DNA of 64,000 nucleotides from Pseudomonadota bacterium (GTDB lineage Bacteria > Pseudomonadota > Gammaproteobacteria > Steroidobacterales > Woeseiaceae), in the NCBI GenBank assembly GCA_022560695.1, contig JADFSP010000006.1:33916-97915 (forward strand). The letters run 5' to 3'. This document shows positions 46,948 through 55,917 of the stretch, in pieces (the first letter of the stretch is position 1; each line of letters starts with the position of its first letter). The position numbers were made by a program, and so were the translations under genes. Below the pieces are notes generated by a model that worked only from the letters and a program-made list of their open reading frames with translations, was not told the DNA's origin and did no database searches.

Positions 46948-48840
46948 ATGAATCAACATACGGCCACCGATTTACGACCTGATATGTACGAAAAACACTT
47001 CAAACTGAACGCACGGGTTTTCGCGGGCACACCGGCGGGCGCCGACATATTCGTTAGCCCGCAGACCGCCGAAAGCCTTGCAAGAATGAAGAATGCGCTC
47101 GCTGCGCCCGATACGGTTATCGCCGTCACAGGACACGCCGGAGTCGGTAAATCCACACTGGTGTCGCGGACACTGCATGCGATCAGCGGTAAGAACGCGA
47201 TTGTTCGAATCGGCGACGAGAAGCTCGACCCCGATTACGTTCTGGAAATGCTACTGGTTGAATTGGGGACCGCCAAGGCACCCCCTGGCACCATTCAGAA
47301 ACTGCGATTTTTCCGGCAACTGCTGGACCGTCTCGCAACGCAAAACTCTCGTGTTTTTATCGTAATCGAAGACACCGCGAAGACCTGTCCGGAGACATTG
47401 TCCGAGCTTGAGGCATTGACCGCAGCCGACACGGGTTTTTCCTGTGGCGCGAATATCCTGCTCATGGCCAACGGCTCGCTCGACGATCTCCTTGGCTTGC
47501 CATTACTCGCAAGACTCGATCAGCGCGCGCGCTTGCGCGAGTCGGTGCGCCCATTCACGCCCGAAGAACTTCGCGGCTACCTCAATCACAGTTTTCGGCT
47601 GGCCGGCGGCGAATTCGAGTCCATATTCCCCGACGGTGCGACTGAGTTATTGCACACCTTCGGTGGCGGCGTTGCCCGCACGGTCAATAAGATCGTCGAG
47701 TCTGTATTGACCGAAGCGGCGAAACGAAAAGCCAGCGAGGTAGACCTGGAGCTTATCAAGCGTGCCGCAATGGAAGAATTCGGCCTGGTCGAAGAGCCAA
47801 TCCCCGAATTGATTCAGGACACACTGCCACAACTCGAAGTGCTCAAGCCCGAGCTCGCAGGCGACGAAGCGCCGCAACAGAAAGAAGATCCTCCGGCGCC
47901 GTCAAAGCCGACGACGCCCCCAGCGGAAACAAGCGACGGCACCGAAGAAAATAAAGAGGTACCGGCATGGGATCGCGATCCGACGTTGGCCGAACTGCGG
48001 CCGGACCTCGATGCACTCGAACAGGCGATGGCCGCCGCTCAGGGACAGGGGCCGGATTCGGAAGACGATGAAGCGCCCAAACCTGACACCTCGAATGGAA
48101 CCGCAGACGGCAAACCGGCAGGCGTTCCGGAAATTACGCTGGACGATTCGATACAGGTGAAAGTAGACCGGGCCGCACTCGAACTGCGACAACTTGAGGA
48201 AGAACAGGCAGCACGCCGCGCTGCCAAGGCCAACAAATCGAATGAACACAAGACGAACAAACCAACCCCGGACCAGGCTGCCGCCGCAAATGATGCCAAC
48301 AGCTCCAAGCTGAGTCCTGTCGAATTGCAACAGATCGCTGCCGATCTCGCGAAGGCAAAGACGATCGAAGATGTGGACGATAAGCTGGCAGAAACGCTGT
48401 TCGGCGACGAGATCAATTTTGTCGCAGCCCAGGTGATAGCGAATCCACCAGCTGCTGATCCAGCCACTCCTCCTCAAGCACCCCCAACAAACAAAGCCGC
48501 GCCGAGCACCGTTGCTGCGCCACCTGCTCCGGCCATCGATACTTCAACAGCCCCAACCTATGCCAATGCACCCAGCATGACGCAGTCACAACGTCTCCGA
48601 ACAGTAAAGGCATTGAACACCGGCAGCCGTCGAAAGTCGGCGCCTTCGGTTGCGCCGATTGCAGCGAAAAATGCGGCATCACCGCCTCCGCTGCCCGCAA
48701 CCGATCAACCCGAATCCATCGAAGCGCAGATTTCGACGTCCGTGACGCAATCGTTGAAGACACTGGATGAAAAGTCCATAGCCGTCGCTGACGACGACGC
48801 CAAGAAAAATGGATTTTTCAGCCGATTCAAGCGGTCCTGA
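46948..48840 (+). CDS. ExeA/MshM-like AAA ATPase with long disordered tail
   Basis: This 630-residue protein has an ExeA/GspA-type AAA domain in the first 270 residues: Walker A GHAGVGKST (62-70), Walker B VFIVIED (136-142) and an arginine-finger-like RQRAR region. From about residue 285 the protein is Pro/Ala/Lys/Glu-rich and probably disordered, except for a stretch TPVELQQIAADLAKAKTIEDVDDKLAETLFGDEINFVAAQV. It ends in a basic FFSRFKRS. Homologues partner with secretins or exopolysaccharide machinery, but the neighbours here (RND pump, unknown protein) give no such hint. Confidence 0.88.
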   Translation: MNQHTATDLRPDMYEKHFKLNARVFAGTPAGADIFVSPQTAESLARMKNALAAPDTVIAVTGHAGVGKSTLVSRTLHAISGKNAIVRIGDEKLDPDYVLEMLLVELGTAKAPPGTIQKLRFFRQLLDRLATQNSRVFIVIEDTAKTCPETLSELEALTAADTGFSCGANILLMANGSLDDLLGLPLLARLDQRARLRESVRPFTPEELRGYLNHSFRLAGGEFESIFPDGATELLHTFGGGVARTVNKIVESVLTEAAKRKASEVDLELIKRAAMEEFGLVEEPIPELIQDTLPQLEVLKPELAGDEAPQQKEDPPAPSKPTTPPAETSDGTEENKEVPAWDRDPTLAELRPDLDALEQAMAAAQGQGPDSEDDEAPKPDTSNGTADGKPAGVPEITLDDSIQVKVDRAALELRQLEEEQAARRAAKANKSNEHKTNKPTPDQAAAANDANSSKLSPVELQQIAADLAKAKTIEDVDDKLAETLFGDEINFVAAQVIANPPAADPATPPQAPPTNKAAPSTVAAPPAPAIDTSTAPTYANAPSMTQSQRLRTVKALNTGSRRKSAPSVAPIAAKNAASPPPLPATDQPESIEAQISTSVTQSLKTLDEKSIAVADDDAKKNGFFSRFKRS

Positions 48841-48883
48841 CGGTATCGCGTTAGATCGCGCCGATAACTGAAATCAGAATGAT

Positions 48884-48913
48884 AAAAATGCCGGGCTGAC
48901 GCCCGGCATTTTT
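48884..48913. terminator. Bidirectional terminator
   Basis: Arms AAAAATGCCGGGC (48884-48896) and the complement (48901-48913) have A-runs and T-runs on both sides, so it can stop both the ATPase transcript and the convergent one. Confidence 0.95.
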
Positions 48914-48931
48914 ACTGGCAAGTCCACACGG

Positions 48932-49690
48932 TTACGGATTCTGGTGGAGAATATTCCAGATGTAGTCGACGTGTGGTCCGCAAATCTCGGAGAATTCTGC
49001 GCCAGCTTCGCTGTCTTCGTCATAGATTGCCGAAATGGCATCCGTGCGCGCCTGCATCAATGTACTGAGATCGGGAGCAGTCATTGTTTGCAATCTGCGA
49101 ACGCGTCCACCAACGACATGAGACAACCAACCCCAGGACGTCAGCTTGCCGTCCTCCACAAACTGGTTGAGGATCGGCGCGATATGCTCGGCAACGATCT
49201 CATCGGCCCGCTCTTCACGATTAATGTCGCACATGTGATAAACGGAGAACCCGACTTCGCCCCTCTCCTGACCGACGGTTCCATTTTCGACCTGCCAGAT
49301 GTAATCATCATGACGCGGGCAGGCCGCACCCATTATTTCATTCGCCGGATCATCCACGCCATATTTTTTCTCGAATGCTTCATTGATCGTATCCTGGGCC
49401 GCGAGCAAGCCATCCAGTGAATCAGACGTCGTATAACGGATGCGCCGCCACTGTCCGCCCGTGTGATGAGCCAACCAGCCCCAGCCGCTGATCACCCCTT
49501 TATCGACTTGTTCGTCCATCAGCGGTGCATTCCGGTCGGCGATTTCATCCACCTTGTCCTGATCGTTCACATTGCAATAAAAGTACGTTGCGTAGGTGAA
49601 CGTTTTTGGCTCATCGTCATCCTGAGCGATTGTCGTCGCTGCGAAAAACGTCAAACCCAGGCCGATTCCAAGTAGCTGTATTTTTTTCAT
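48932..49690 (-). CDS. Secreted protein of two tandem homologous domains, unknown function
   Basis: This 252-residue protein starts at ATG 49690 with a GAGGAGGGG Shine-Dalgarno. A signal peptide covers 1-22. Residues 33-133 and 148-246 are clear repeats of one domain: YATYFYCNVNDQDKVDEIADRNAPLMDEQV and SVYHMCDINREERADEIVAEHIAPILNQFV, each followed by SGWGWLxHxxGGxxRR and ending CxxxxDYIW. Each repeat has Cys residues in the same two positions (C39/C124, C154/C237), suggesting one disulphide per repeat. The length and strand/helix pattern recall a dimeric alpha-beta barrel, but I recognise no family. Confidence 0.8.
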   Translation of the reverse strand: MKKIQLLGIGLGLTFFAATTIAQDDDEPKTFTYATYFYCNVNDQDKVDEIADRNAPLMDEQVDKGVISGWGWLAHHTGGQWRRIRYTTSDSLDGLLAAQDTINEAFEKKYGVDDPANEIMGAACPRHDDYIWQVENGTVGQERGEVGFSVYHMCDINREERADEIVAEHIAPILNQFVEDGKLTSWGWLSHVVGGRVRRLQTMTAPDLSTLMQARTDAISAIYDEDSEAGAEFSEICGPHVDYIWNILHQNP

Positions 49691-49886
49691 TATTGCCCCC
49701 CTCCTCACTTGCAGTGAAGATCATTTAGCCTAGTAGAAACAGAGTGTTTAGCCAATTGCCAAGCACCAGTTGAAAGGCAATATAGCGCAATCTATCGACC
49801 CGTCGGCAATAATTCGGGCCGCCCCTTGGCGAACCCGCGCTTTTTCTGAGACACTTTGCCGCTTGTGGGGGAACTGGGGCCAGCCA

Positions 49887-50906
49887 TTGAATGAGGAAAA
49901 ATCCAGCGCCGAGACATGGAGCTATATTGCCAGGACGGGCTCGGGCGAGAGTACCCTTGAAAGTCATCTGCCATTGATCCTGAGCAGCATCGCTGCCCTG
50001 GGCGTAGCGCCGTTCGCGGTGATGCGCATGATGGCTGGCGAATGGCTCGTCGCAGTGATCGACACCATCATTGTCGTGGGATTTATCGCTCTCGGCACGC
50101 TGGTCTATCGGACCAAGCGGGTCCGCTTCGCCAGCATCGCAATATCCATACTCTGCGTCAGCGGCGTCGTGTCGACGGTGTACTTGCGTGGACCGCAACA
50201 GGTGTACTGGGCTTACCCCGCCCTGATGGTGGCCTTTTACCTGATCAAGCCCCGAGAGGCGATTTTGCTGGCCCTTGTGACGCTGGCCGCGCTGATCCCG
50301 AAGCTCGTGCCTTCGAGCAGCTCGTTTCACACGATGACGATTCTGATCACAATCATCGTCACGTGTGCGTTTGCCTACGGATTTTCACTGGTGAACAGTC
50401 GCCAGCAAAACCAGCTTATCAGTATGGCGACCATAGATTCACTGACCGGTGCAGGCAATCGTCGCGCCCTGGAAATCAAGCTCGCCGAGGTCATTGCTGC
50501 ATTCAAGCGCAAGCGTTTGCCGGTGTCGCTGATACTTCTCGATATCGATCACTTCAAGAACGTCAATGACGTGCACGGCCACGCCGCCGGGGATCTGATC
50601 TTGCAACGCATAACCGAAATCGTAAACCTTCGCATACGCGTTACGGACGGCATGTACCGAATCGGCGGCGAAGAATTCGTTGTCGTTGTGGACGGACAGG
50701 ATATCAAGAACGCCACATATCTTGCCGACCAACTGCGGACGCTCGTCGAGGTCAATGAACTGGTCCCTGATCGAGCCGTGACAATATCGCTCGGCGTTGC
50801 GGAGCTTCAGGTGGGCGAGACATCCAGTGACTGGTTGCACCGCGCCGACGGAGCTCTCTATCAGGCAAAACGCTCAGGGCGCAACGCGACGAGCGTCGCG
50901 AAGTGA
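49887..50906 (+). CDS. Membrane diguanylate cyclase
   Basis: This 339-residue protein starts from the TTG at 49887; a TTG at 49770 would add 39 residues of poor coding character. Four to six N-terminal membrane helices precede a GGDEF domain. The active site is GGEEF at 260-264 (RIGGEEFVVV), the inhibitory I-site RxxD (RVTD) lies five residues before it, and DIDHFKNVNDVHGHAAGD precedes it. It should make cyclic-di-GMP and be subject to product inhibition. The sensor part is MHYT- or MASE-like in layout but not assigned. Confidence 0.9.
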   Translation: MNEEKSSAETWSYIARTGSGESTLESHLPLILSSIAALGVAPFAVMRMMAGEWLVAVIDTIIVVGFIALGTLVYRTKRVRFASIAISILCVSGVVSTVYLRGPQQVYWAYPALMVAFYLIKPREAILLALVTLAALIPKLVPSSSSFHTMTILITIIVTCAFAYGFSLVNSRQQNQLISMATIDSLTGAGNRRALEIKLAEVIAAFKRKRLPVSLILLDIDHFKNVNDVHGHAAGDLILQRITEIVNLRIRVTDGMYRIGGEEFVVVVDGQDIKNATYLADQLRTLVEVNELVPDRAVTISLGVAELQVGETSSDWLHRADGALYQAKRSGRNATSVAK

Positions 50907-50924
50907 TCAATTTCGGGTGCCGGG

Positions 50925-52715
50925 TCACTGCTGTCCAGGTTTGTCCGCGATGAAACGGTCAACAACGGCCTCGAGCATGGCCATCGGTAATGCGCCGTTG
51001 CCCAGCAACACATCATGAAACTCGCGTAAATCAAAATCGTCACCGAGTTCGCTCTGCGCCTTGCGCCGCATTTCCCAGATTTTCAGTTCGCCCAGCTTGT
51101 AAGCGAGCGCTTGTCCGGGCCACGAAATGTAGCGGTCAATCTCTGCGCGAATATTTCCCGCAGACAATGACGTATTGGCGGACATGAAATCGATCGCCTG
51201 CTGCCGGGACCAGCCCCTGGCGTGTATGCCTGTGTCGATAACGAGCCGGCAGGCACGCCACATCTCGTAGCTGAGACGTCCAAAATGCTCGTATGGCGTT
51301 CGATAGATGCCCATTTCCACGCCGAGTTTCTCGGCATACAGCGCCCAGCCCTCGCCGAATGCGCTGAAATACAGGTCCCGACGGAACTCGGGTACATCCG
51401 GCATTTCGCGTGCCAGCGCCCCCTGGTGATGATGCCCGGGGACGGCTTCGTGCAGGGTCAACGCCGGAATCTCGAACAACGGCCTCTGATCGAGTGCGTA
51501 GGTATTCACCCAGAATTCCCCGCCGTGACTGCCACCAAGAGGTGCCGGGTTGTATGACCCGGTTACGTAATTCGGCGCGATCTCGTCCGGCACCGGTAAA
51601 ACGCCGTAACTTTGTCTCGGCAATGTTTTGAAGAATGCCGGCATCCTGTGATCGATGCGTTTAGCTGTGTACGCCACGTCTTTCAACAGCTCTTCGGCCG
51701 TCGTCGCATAGAATTGCGGATCAGTGCGCAGGAATTGCGTAAACGCGCTGAAATCACCATCAAAAGCGAGATCCTCGATGATCGCGTCCATATCGCCGCG
51801 AATGCGCGCGACCTCGGTAAGACCAATGTCGTGAATCTGATCTGACGTCACGTTGACGAGCGTTGTGTAGCGCCGGATCTGGAACGCATAGTACTCGCGC
51901 CCTCCCGCCATATCCTCGGCACCGAGCGACCTGGACGCCCGGTATTCGCGTTCCAGGAATACAGCCAGGCGCTCGAACGCAGGCATCACCGCCGTTGATA
52001 TTGCGTCACTCGCGTCTTCACGAAGACGACTCTTCGCAGCGTCAGGAATTGCACCGGCCATGTTTTGCAATGGCTCGAAAAAAGGACTGTCTTCGGGGTT
52101 GTCTTTAACCTGCGCCCTGATCGTCGGCAATATGCCGTCGATCACGATTTGCGGCAGTACGAATCCCGATTGCACGCCCGCGCGCATGTTGTCCAGATTT
52201 TCATCGAAGTAGCGCGGAATGTCCCTGAGCCGCGCGATGTAGTCCTCGTAATCGGAGACACTGCCCATCAATACGCCGTTGCTGGCCGTGAGCGCATTCA
52301 TGAAAAAGCCGGAAAACGTGTTGAACGGGATTCGCGACAGCTTGAGTTCATAAGCGGCGATCGAATCTTCGAGCACCCATATGAACAACTCCGCGTTGAC
52401 CTGCCCTTTCAGGCCAAGCGCTTCGCCATCAACATCGCGCGCGCGGCGCAGGAATCGCCGTTCTGCTTCGAGCCTGCGCGCCTGGTCTTCGGGCGTGACC
52501 TTCGGCATGCGGTCGTTGAATTCGGAGATTCCCGCGTGCGTCGCCGCCAATGGATTCTCGCGCAGGAAATAATCCCAGTACTCCGCCATGACAGCGTTCA
52601 ATTGCTGCTCCGCCACGGGCGTTTGTGCGCTCACGAAAGCACTGGTGATCAACAGCATTGCGGCAGCCATGCACCAGGCCGCTGGCTTGCCGGCCGATCT
52701 GAGGTAATTCGTCAC
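50925..52715 (-). CDS. DUF885-family secreted protein
   Basis: This 596-residue protein has a Sec signal (AAAMLLITSAFVSAQ). The body is alpha-helical and carries LTLHEAVPGHHHQGAL, a metallopeptidase-like HExxxGH signature characteristic of DUF885, with a downstream Glu-containing AEKLGVEMGIYRTPYEHFGRL. The domain is predicted to be a thermolysin-like fold zinc peptidase and its substrate is unknown. It is convergent with the diguanylate cyclase, 18 bases from its end. Confidence 0.92.
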   Translation of the reverse strand: MTNYLRSAGKPAAWCMAAAMLLITSAFVSAQTPVAEQQLNAVMAEYWDYFLRENPLAATHAGISEFNDRMPKVTPEDQARRLEAERRFLRRARDVDGEALGLKGQVNAELFIWVLEDSIAAYELKLSRIPFNTFSGFFMNALTASNGVLMGSVSDYEDYIARLRDIPRYFDENLDNMRAGVQSGFVLPQIVIDGILPTIRAQVKDNPEDSPFFEPLQNMAGAIPDAAKSRLREDASDAISTAVMPAFERLAVFLEREYRASRSLGAEDMAGGREYYAFQIRRYTTLVNVTSDQIHDIGLTEVARIRGDMDAIIEDLAFDGDFSAFTQFLRTDPQFYATTAEELLKDVAYTAKRIDHRMPAFFKTLPRQSYGVLPVPDEIAPNYVTGSYNPAPLGGSHGGEFWVNTYALDQRPLFEIPALTLHEAVPGHHHQGALAREMPDVPEFRRDLYFSAFGEGWALYAEKLGVEMGIYRTPYEHFGRLSYEMWRACRLVIDTGIHARGWSRQQAIDFMSANTSLSAGNIRAEIDRYISWPGQALAYKLGELKIWEMRRKAQSELGDDFDLREFHDVLLGNGALPMAMLEAVVDRFIADKPGQQ

Positions 52716-52871
52716 TGCAATTAATACTTTTAATTCAATCTATTGTGTTGGTTTATTGATAATTTACTTTAATAACGAAAACACGCAAATGATCGATGTA
52801 CGGCGCGTGCTTCGGCTTGGGCTATCGGAGTCTGGAGCGGCGCACCGCAGACCGGTGCGCCGCCAGGTCGC

Positions 52872-54596
52872 TTATTCGTCCCGGGCAGACAACGCTTCGA
52901 GACGCGCTGCCTCGAACTCGTCGCCTTCGTTCCACATCGGCATTTCATCGGCGTTAGCGATGGCGAGCCCGGTCCAGAACCCGAGCAAAGCATCTTCGAC
53001 CATGCCATCGAAACTCCAGTTATCGTACAGCTCGTCCGACGGCTGGTGGTAATCCACATTGGTATGCTGCTCCTGCTGCTGCCGGCCCCATTCCGGAGGA
53101 CGGTCAACAAAATCGGTGCCGGGCTTGAGATACATTGCCGGGACACCGATCTTCGCAAAGTTGAACTGATCGGAGCGGTAAAAATAACCGCGGTCGGCAA
53201 ATTGATCGGGCTTGACCACGCGACCCTGTTCTTCAGCGATCCTGATGACCCATTGATCGATGGACGACTTTCCGAGGCCGACAAACGTAACGTCATGCGT
53301 GTGCCCCCAAATATTGCCGCTGTCGTAGTTCAGATTTGCCGCAATCTTTCCGGGCGGATACGTCGGGTTGGCTGCATACCATTGAGAGCCGAGCAGACCT
53401 TGCTCTTCTGCACCGACCAATGCAATCAGCGATGACCGGCGTGGCGCTTCGGGCAGCGCCCGCAGCGCTTTTGCAATCGCGAGGACCTGAGCGACACCCG
53501 ACGCATTGTCCCTCGCGCCGTTGTATATTTTGTCGCCCTGATCATTGGGCATGCCGATACCAAGATGGTCATGGTGCGCCGTGTAAATGACGACCTCGTC
53601 CTTGAGTTCCGGGTCGCTGCCGGGGATCACGCCAAGCACATTTGCCGATTGCACCTGATTGAGCGCGATGTCCATGCTGACCGATGTTTTGATGCCGAGC
53701 GGAATTGGCTTGAAGTCGCGACTGAAGGCCGATTCGCGCAAAGCGTCCAGATCCAGGTCCGCCATCGCAACAAGCTCGCGCGCCGCATCTTCGGTAACCC
53801 AGGCCTGAAACTGGCTGCGCGGTTCATCGCCTGCCGGCAGTTCGAATTGCTCGCCGGTCCACGACGTCTGCACAACCTGAAACGGATAACCGGCAGACGG
53901 CGTAGTGTGAATGATGATTGCACCGACAGCACCCTGTCTCGCGGCAGTGAGATACTTGTAGTCCCAGCGGCCGTACCACAGCCGGGTTTCGCCCGCGAAC
54001 AGTTCCGGATCCCAGTCCGGATCATTGTTCATCATCAGCACGATCTTACCGTCGATATCAGCACCCTCGTAGTCATCCCAGTCGTATTCGGGGGCCTGTA
54101 TTCCATACCCGACGAACACCAACTCCGCATCCACAACTTCGGCATGATCGGACTGCACGCCGCTGGCAATAATGAACTGATCCGATTGTTGCAGCGTAAG
54201 CGACTTGCCGTGGCCGTCGAAGGTCCATGTATCCGGTTGCGTAGCATTGACACCGATGAGGTCGAACGGCTGTTCCCAGCCACCATCGGCTGCGCCGGGT
54301 TCAACACCAAGCTCGGCCAGGTGCTCGGCCAGGTATTTGCGCGCAGCAACGTCACCACGGCTTCCAGGGCCGCGACCCTCGTATTTGTCGTCGGAGAGCT
54401 CGGCGACAATGTCGCGCATGTAATCGCCGCTGATTTGCGTCGACGCTGCTTGCGCTGCCGGATGCCCACCGCTCAATTCCACGGCGACCGGCGATGACGC
54501 GGCGGCGGCATCAACGTCCGCTGAAGATTCTTCCTGCCCGCATCCCGACGCCGCAACGAGCACCGCGGTGCATATGATTGTCTGCTTGAAATTCAC
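52872..54596 (-). CDS. M28-family peptidase lipoprotein
   Basis: This protein has about 574 residues from a GTG at 54596, which follows GGGGGAAG; an ATG at 54620 lacks such a site. Lipobox VAASGC places the N-terminal cysteine about 19 residues in. A PA domain insertion (GYGIQAPEYDWDDYEGADIDGKIVLMMNNDP) precedes the co-catalytic dizinc site: TAHHDHLG, YNGARDNASG, GAEEQGLLGS, NYDSGNIWGH and VDYHQPSDE. It should be an aminopeptidase acting at the cell surface or periplasm. Family and motifs are secure. Confidence 0.92.
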   Translation of the reverse strand: MNFKQTIICTAVLVAASGCGQEESSADVDAAAASSPVAVELSGGHPAAQAASTQISGDYMRDIVAELSDDKYEGRGPGSRGDVAARKYLAEHLAELGVEPGAADGGWEQPFDLIGVNATQPDTWTFDGHGKSLTLQQSDQFIIASGVQSDHAEVVDAELVFVGYGIQAPEYDWDDYEGADIDGKIVLMMNNDPDWDPELFAGETRLWYGRWDYKYLTAARQGAVGAIIIHTTPSAGYPFQVVQTSWTGEQFELPAGDEPRSQFQAWVTEDAARELVAMADLDLDALRESAFSRDFKPIPLGIKTSVSMDIALNQVQSANVLGVIPGSDPELKDEVVIYTAHHDHLGIGMPNDQGDKIYNGARDNASGVAQVLAIAKALRALPEAPRRSSLIALVGAEEQGLLGSQWYAANPTYPPGKIAANLNYDSGNIWGHTHDVTFVGLGKSSIDQWVIRIAEEQGRVVKPDQFADRGYFYRSDQFNFAKIGVPAMYLKPGTDFVDRPPEWGRQQQEQHTNVDYHQPSDELYDNWSFDGMVEDALLGFWTGLAIANADEMPMWNEGDEFEAARLEALSARDE

Positions 54597-54667
54597 GCTC
54601 TTCCCCCACTTGTTATGCATTGCGCCGCTTCAACGCGGCGGCACGAAGTAACGTCCGAGACCGTTCG

Positions 54668-55045
54668 TTATCGCCGCGTGACTACGAATATCTCGAACCG
54701 GCCATCCGAGCCTATGTACCATGACGCAACCGTACTCGTGATGCTGACAATCAGCGCGCCGAATACCGCAGACCAGAATCCCGCTACGACAAAACTATCG
54801 AGCATCACCGCAACGAGGCCGAACATGGCGGCATTCAAGACCAACAGGAAAAGCCCCAGCGACAGGATCGTAATCGGCAATGTCAGCAGAAAAGCGACAG
54901 GCCTGACAAATGCGTTGACCAGGCCCAGGAGAATCGCGGCCAGCAACAGGCTTCCCGTTCCGGAGATCGTGACCCCGGGCAGGATGCCGGAGGCGAATAC
55001 CAGCCCGAGCATCGTAATCAACATGCGTACGAAGAATCCTTGCAT
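54668..55045 (-). CDS. Phage-holin-like four-helix membrane protein (PF04020-type)
   Basis: This 125-residue protein has four hydrophobic helices with the family pattern GFFVRMLITMLGLVFASGILPGVTISG, LLAAILLGLVNAFVRPVAFLLTLPITILSLGLFLLVLNAAMFGLVAV and a fourth helix ending in SWYIGSDGRFEI. The 'mycobacterial 4-TMS phage holin' family is widespread in non-phage contexts and is usually not a lysis protein. It is convergent with tRNA-Arg. Confidence 0.88.
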   Translation of the reverse strand: MQGFFVRMLITMLGLVFASGILPGVTISGTGSLLLAAILLGLVNAFVRPVAFLLTLPITILSLGLFLLVLNAAMFGLVAVMLDSFVVAGFWSAVFGALIVSITSTVASWYIGSDGRFEIFVVTRR

Positions 55046-55167
55046 GGCTCAATTATGCGGCGAGATGCGGGTTGATAACAGGGGTTATCCACATTGTATC
55101 GATCAGGGGATTTCAGACGTCGTGGGATAGCGCCCGGTGGGCTATTTGCTAGAATCGCCCCCAGCCT

Positions 55168-55244
55168 GCCCCGGTAGCTCAGTCGGATAGAGCACCAGAT
55201 TCCTAATCTGGGGGTCCCATGTTCGAATCATGGTCGGGGCGCCA
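55168..55244 (+). tRNA. tRNA-Arg (anticodon CCT)
   Basis: This is a 77-base cloverleaf. Acceptor GCCCCGG pairs with TCGGGGC, D-arm GCTCAGTCGGATAGAGC, anticodon stem CCAGA/TCTGG with loop TTCCTAA (CCT), T-arm CATGTTCGAATCATG-like, and CCA is encoded. Confidence 0.96.
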
Positions 55245-55285
55245 ATCCTTACTCACGGGCCGCCAGGTCCGTTAGTAAGGATTGG
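55242..55285. repeat. Inverted repeat immediately after tRNA-Arg
   Basis: Perfect 12-base arms CCAATCCTTACT (55242-55253) and AGTAAGGATTGG (55274-55285) start inside the tRNA CCA end. There is no T-tract, so it may be a processing or attachment feature rather than a classical terminator. Confidence 0.75.
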
Positions 55286-55317
55286 TGGTCCGGCCTATTG
55301 ATGAGAACATTGTTCGA

Positions 55318-55393
55318 CAAAACGCGGCAGCGTTTTGGACATCATCGCTCGCGATGATGGGCCGCAGGCCCGAAGATCGGCTTGGGCCGATCT
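55318..55393. repeat. Run of four consecutive perfect hairpins between tRNA-Arg and a copy of its 3' end
   Basis: Back to back lie CAAAACG/CGTTTTG (55318-55337), CATCATCGC/GCGATGATG with a 2-base loop (55340-55359), GGGCC/GGCCC (55359-55371) and AGATCGGC/GCCGATCT (55374-55393). TCGGGGCGCCA, the last eleven bases of tRNA-Arg, recurs at 55407-55417. The whole block is non-coding and looks like a structured RNA or a tRNA-targeting repeat element. Confidence 0.8.
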
Positions 55394-55485
55394 GAGTCAA
55401 TCCTCTTCGGGGCGCCATTTGCTCGAAACGCGGAACCAGCATCCTGACAGCAACCGACAAGAATCGCGGGCTCATGACGCGAAAA

Positions 55486-55917
55486 TCAGAGGGGCATGTG
55501 TTCGGACCGAAATACGAAACGCCGCAGAAATATGAGGCTAATCCCGGCGGTAGTCAGCGTGCAAATCAGCCAAACGACCCGGTGATTAAGGCCGAGCCCG
55601 GCCGTCAGGCTCAGGTTAAGCAGGATTGTTACCACGGCGGACCCCGAGTACATGACATAGGCCCGGCCCAGACTCGGCCAGTACCGCGTCGGGTACGAAA
55701 ACGTCAACCAACGATGCAACGCATGCTGTCGCGCAATATTGACAATAACGGACAGTGCCCAGCTGATAGTCGCGTTGGGCTGCAAAGGATTCAGGAAGTA
55801 GATGATTTCATAGGTGAGCAAACCAATGACCGCGCCGAGGAGTGCGGTTACAAGCAGGCGAAGATTCTCGGGCATTCGGTGGTATTGACGAACGAAGGAT
55901 TGCCCCGACATCGTCAT
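55486..55917 (-). CDS. GtrA-family membrane protein
   Basis: This 143-residue protein starts at ATG 55917. It has four hydrophobic helices with the GtrA pattern (LRLLVTALLGAVIGLLTYEIIYFL, ISWALSVIVNIARQHALHRWLTF, AYVMYSGSAVVTILLNLSLTAGL, WLICTLTTAGISLIFLRRFVF). GtrA proteins are thought to flip polyprenyl-linked sugars or lipids. Its start overlaps the end of the CdsA-like gene by four bases, so it is the last gene of a coupled lipid operon. Longer reading frames upstream cross the next gene and are not used. Confidence 0.88.
   Translation of the reverse strand: MTMSGQSFVRQYHRMPENLRLLVTALLGAVIGLLTYEIIYFLNPLQPNATISWALSVIVNIARQHALHRWLTFSYPTRYWPSLGRAYVMYSGSAVVTILLNLSLTAGLGLNHRVVWLICTLTTAGISLIFLRRFVFRSEHMPL

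Noticed and set aside
54668..55045. Prophage lysis module
   Set aside because: The holin-like family is common as a lone chromosomal gene, and no endolysin, spanin or phage structural gene is near.
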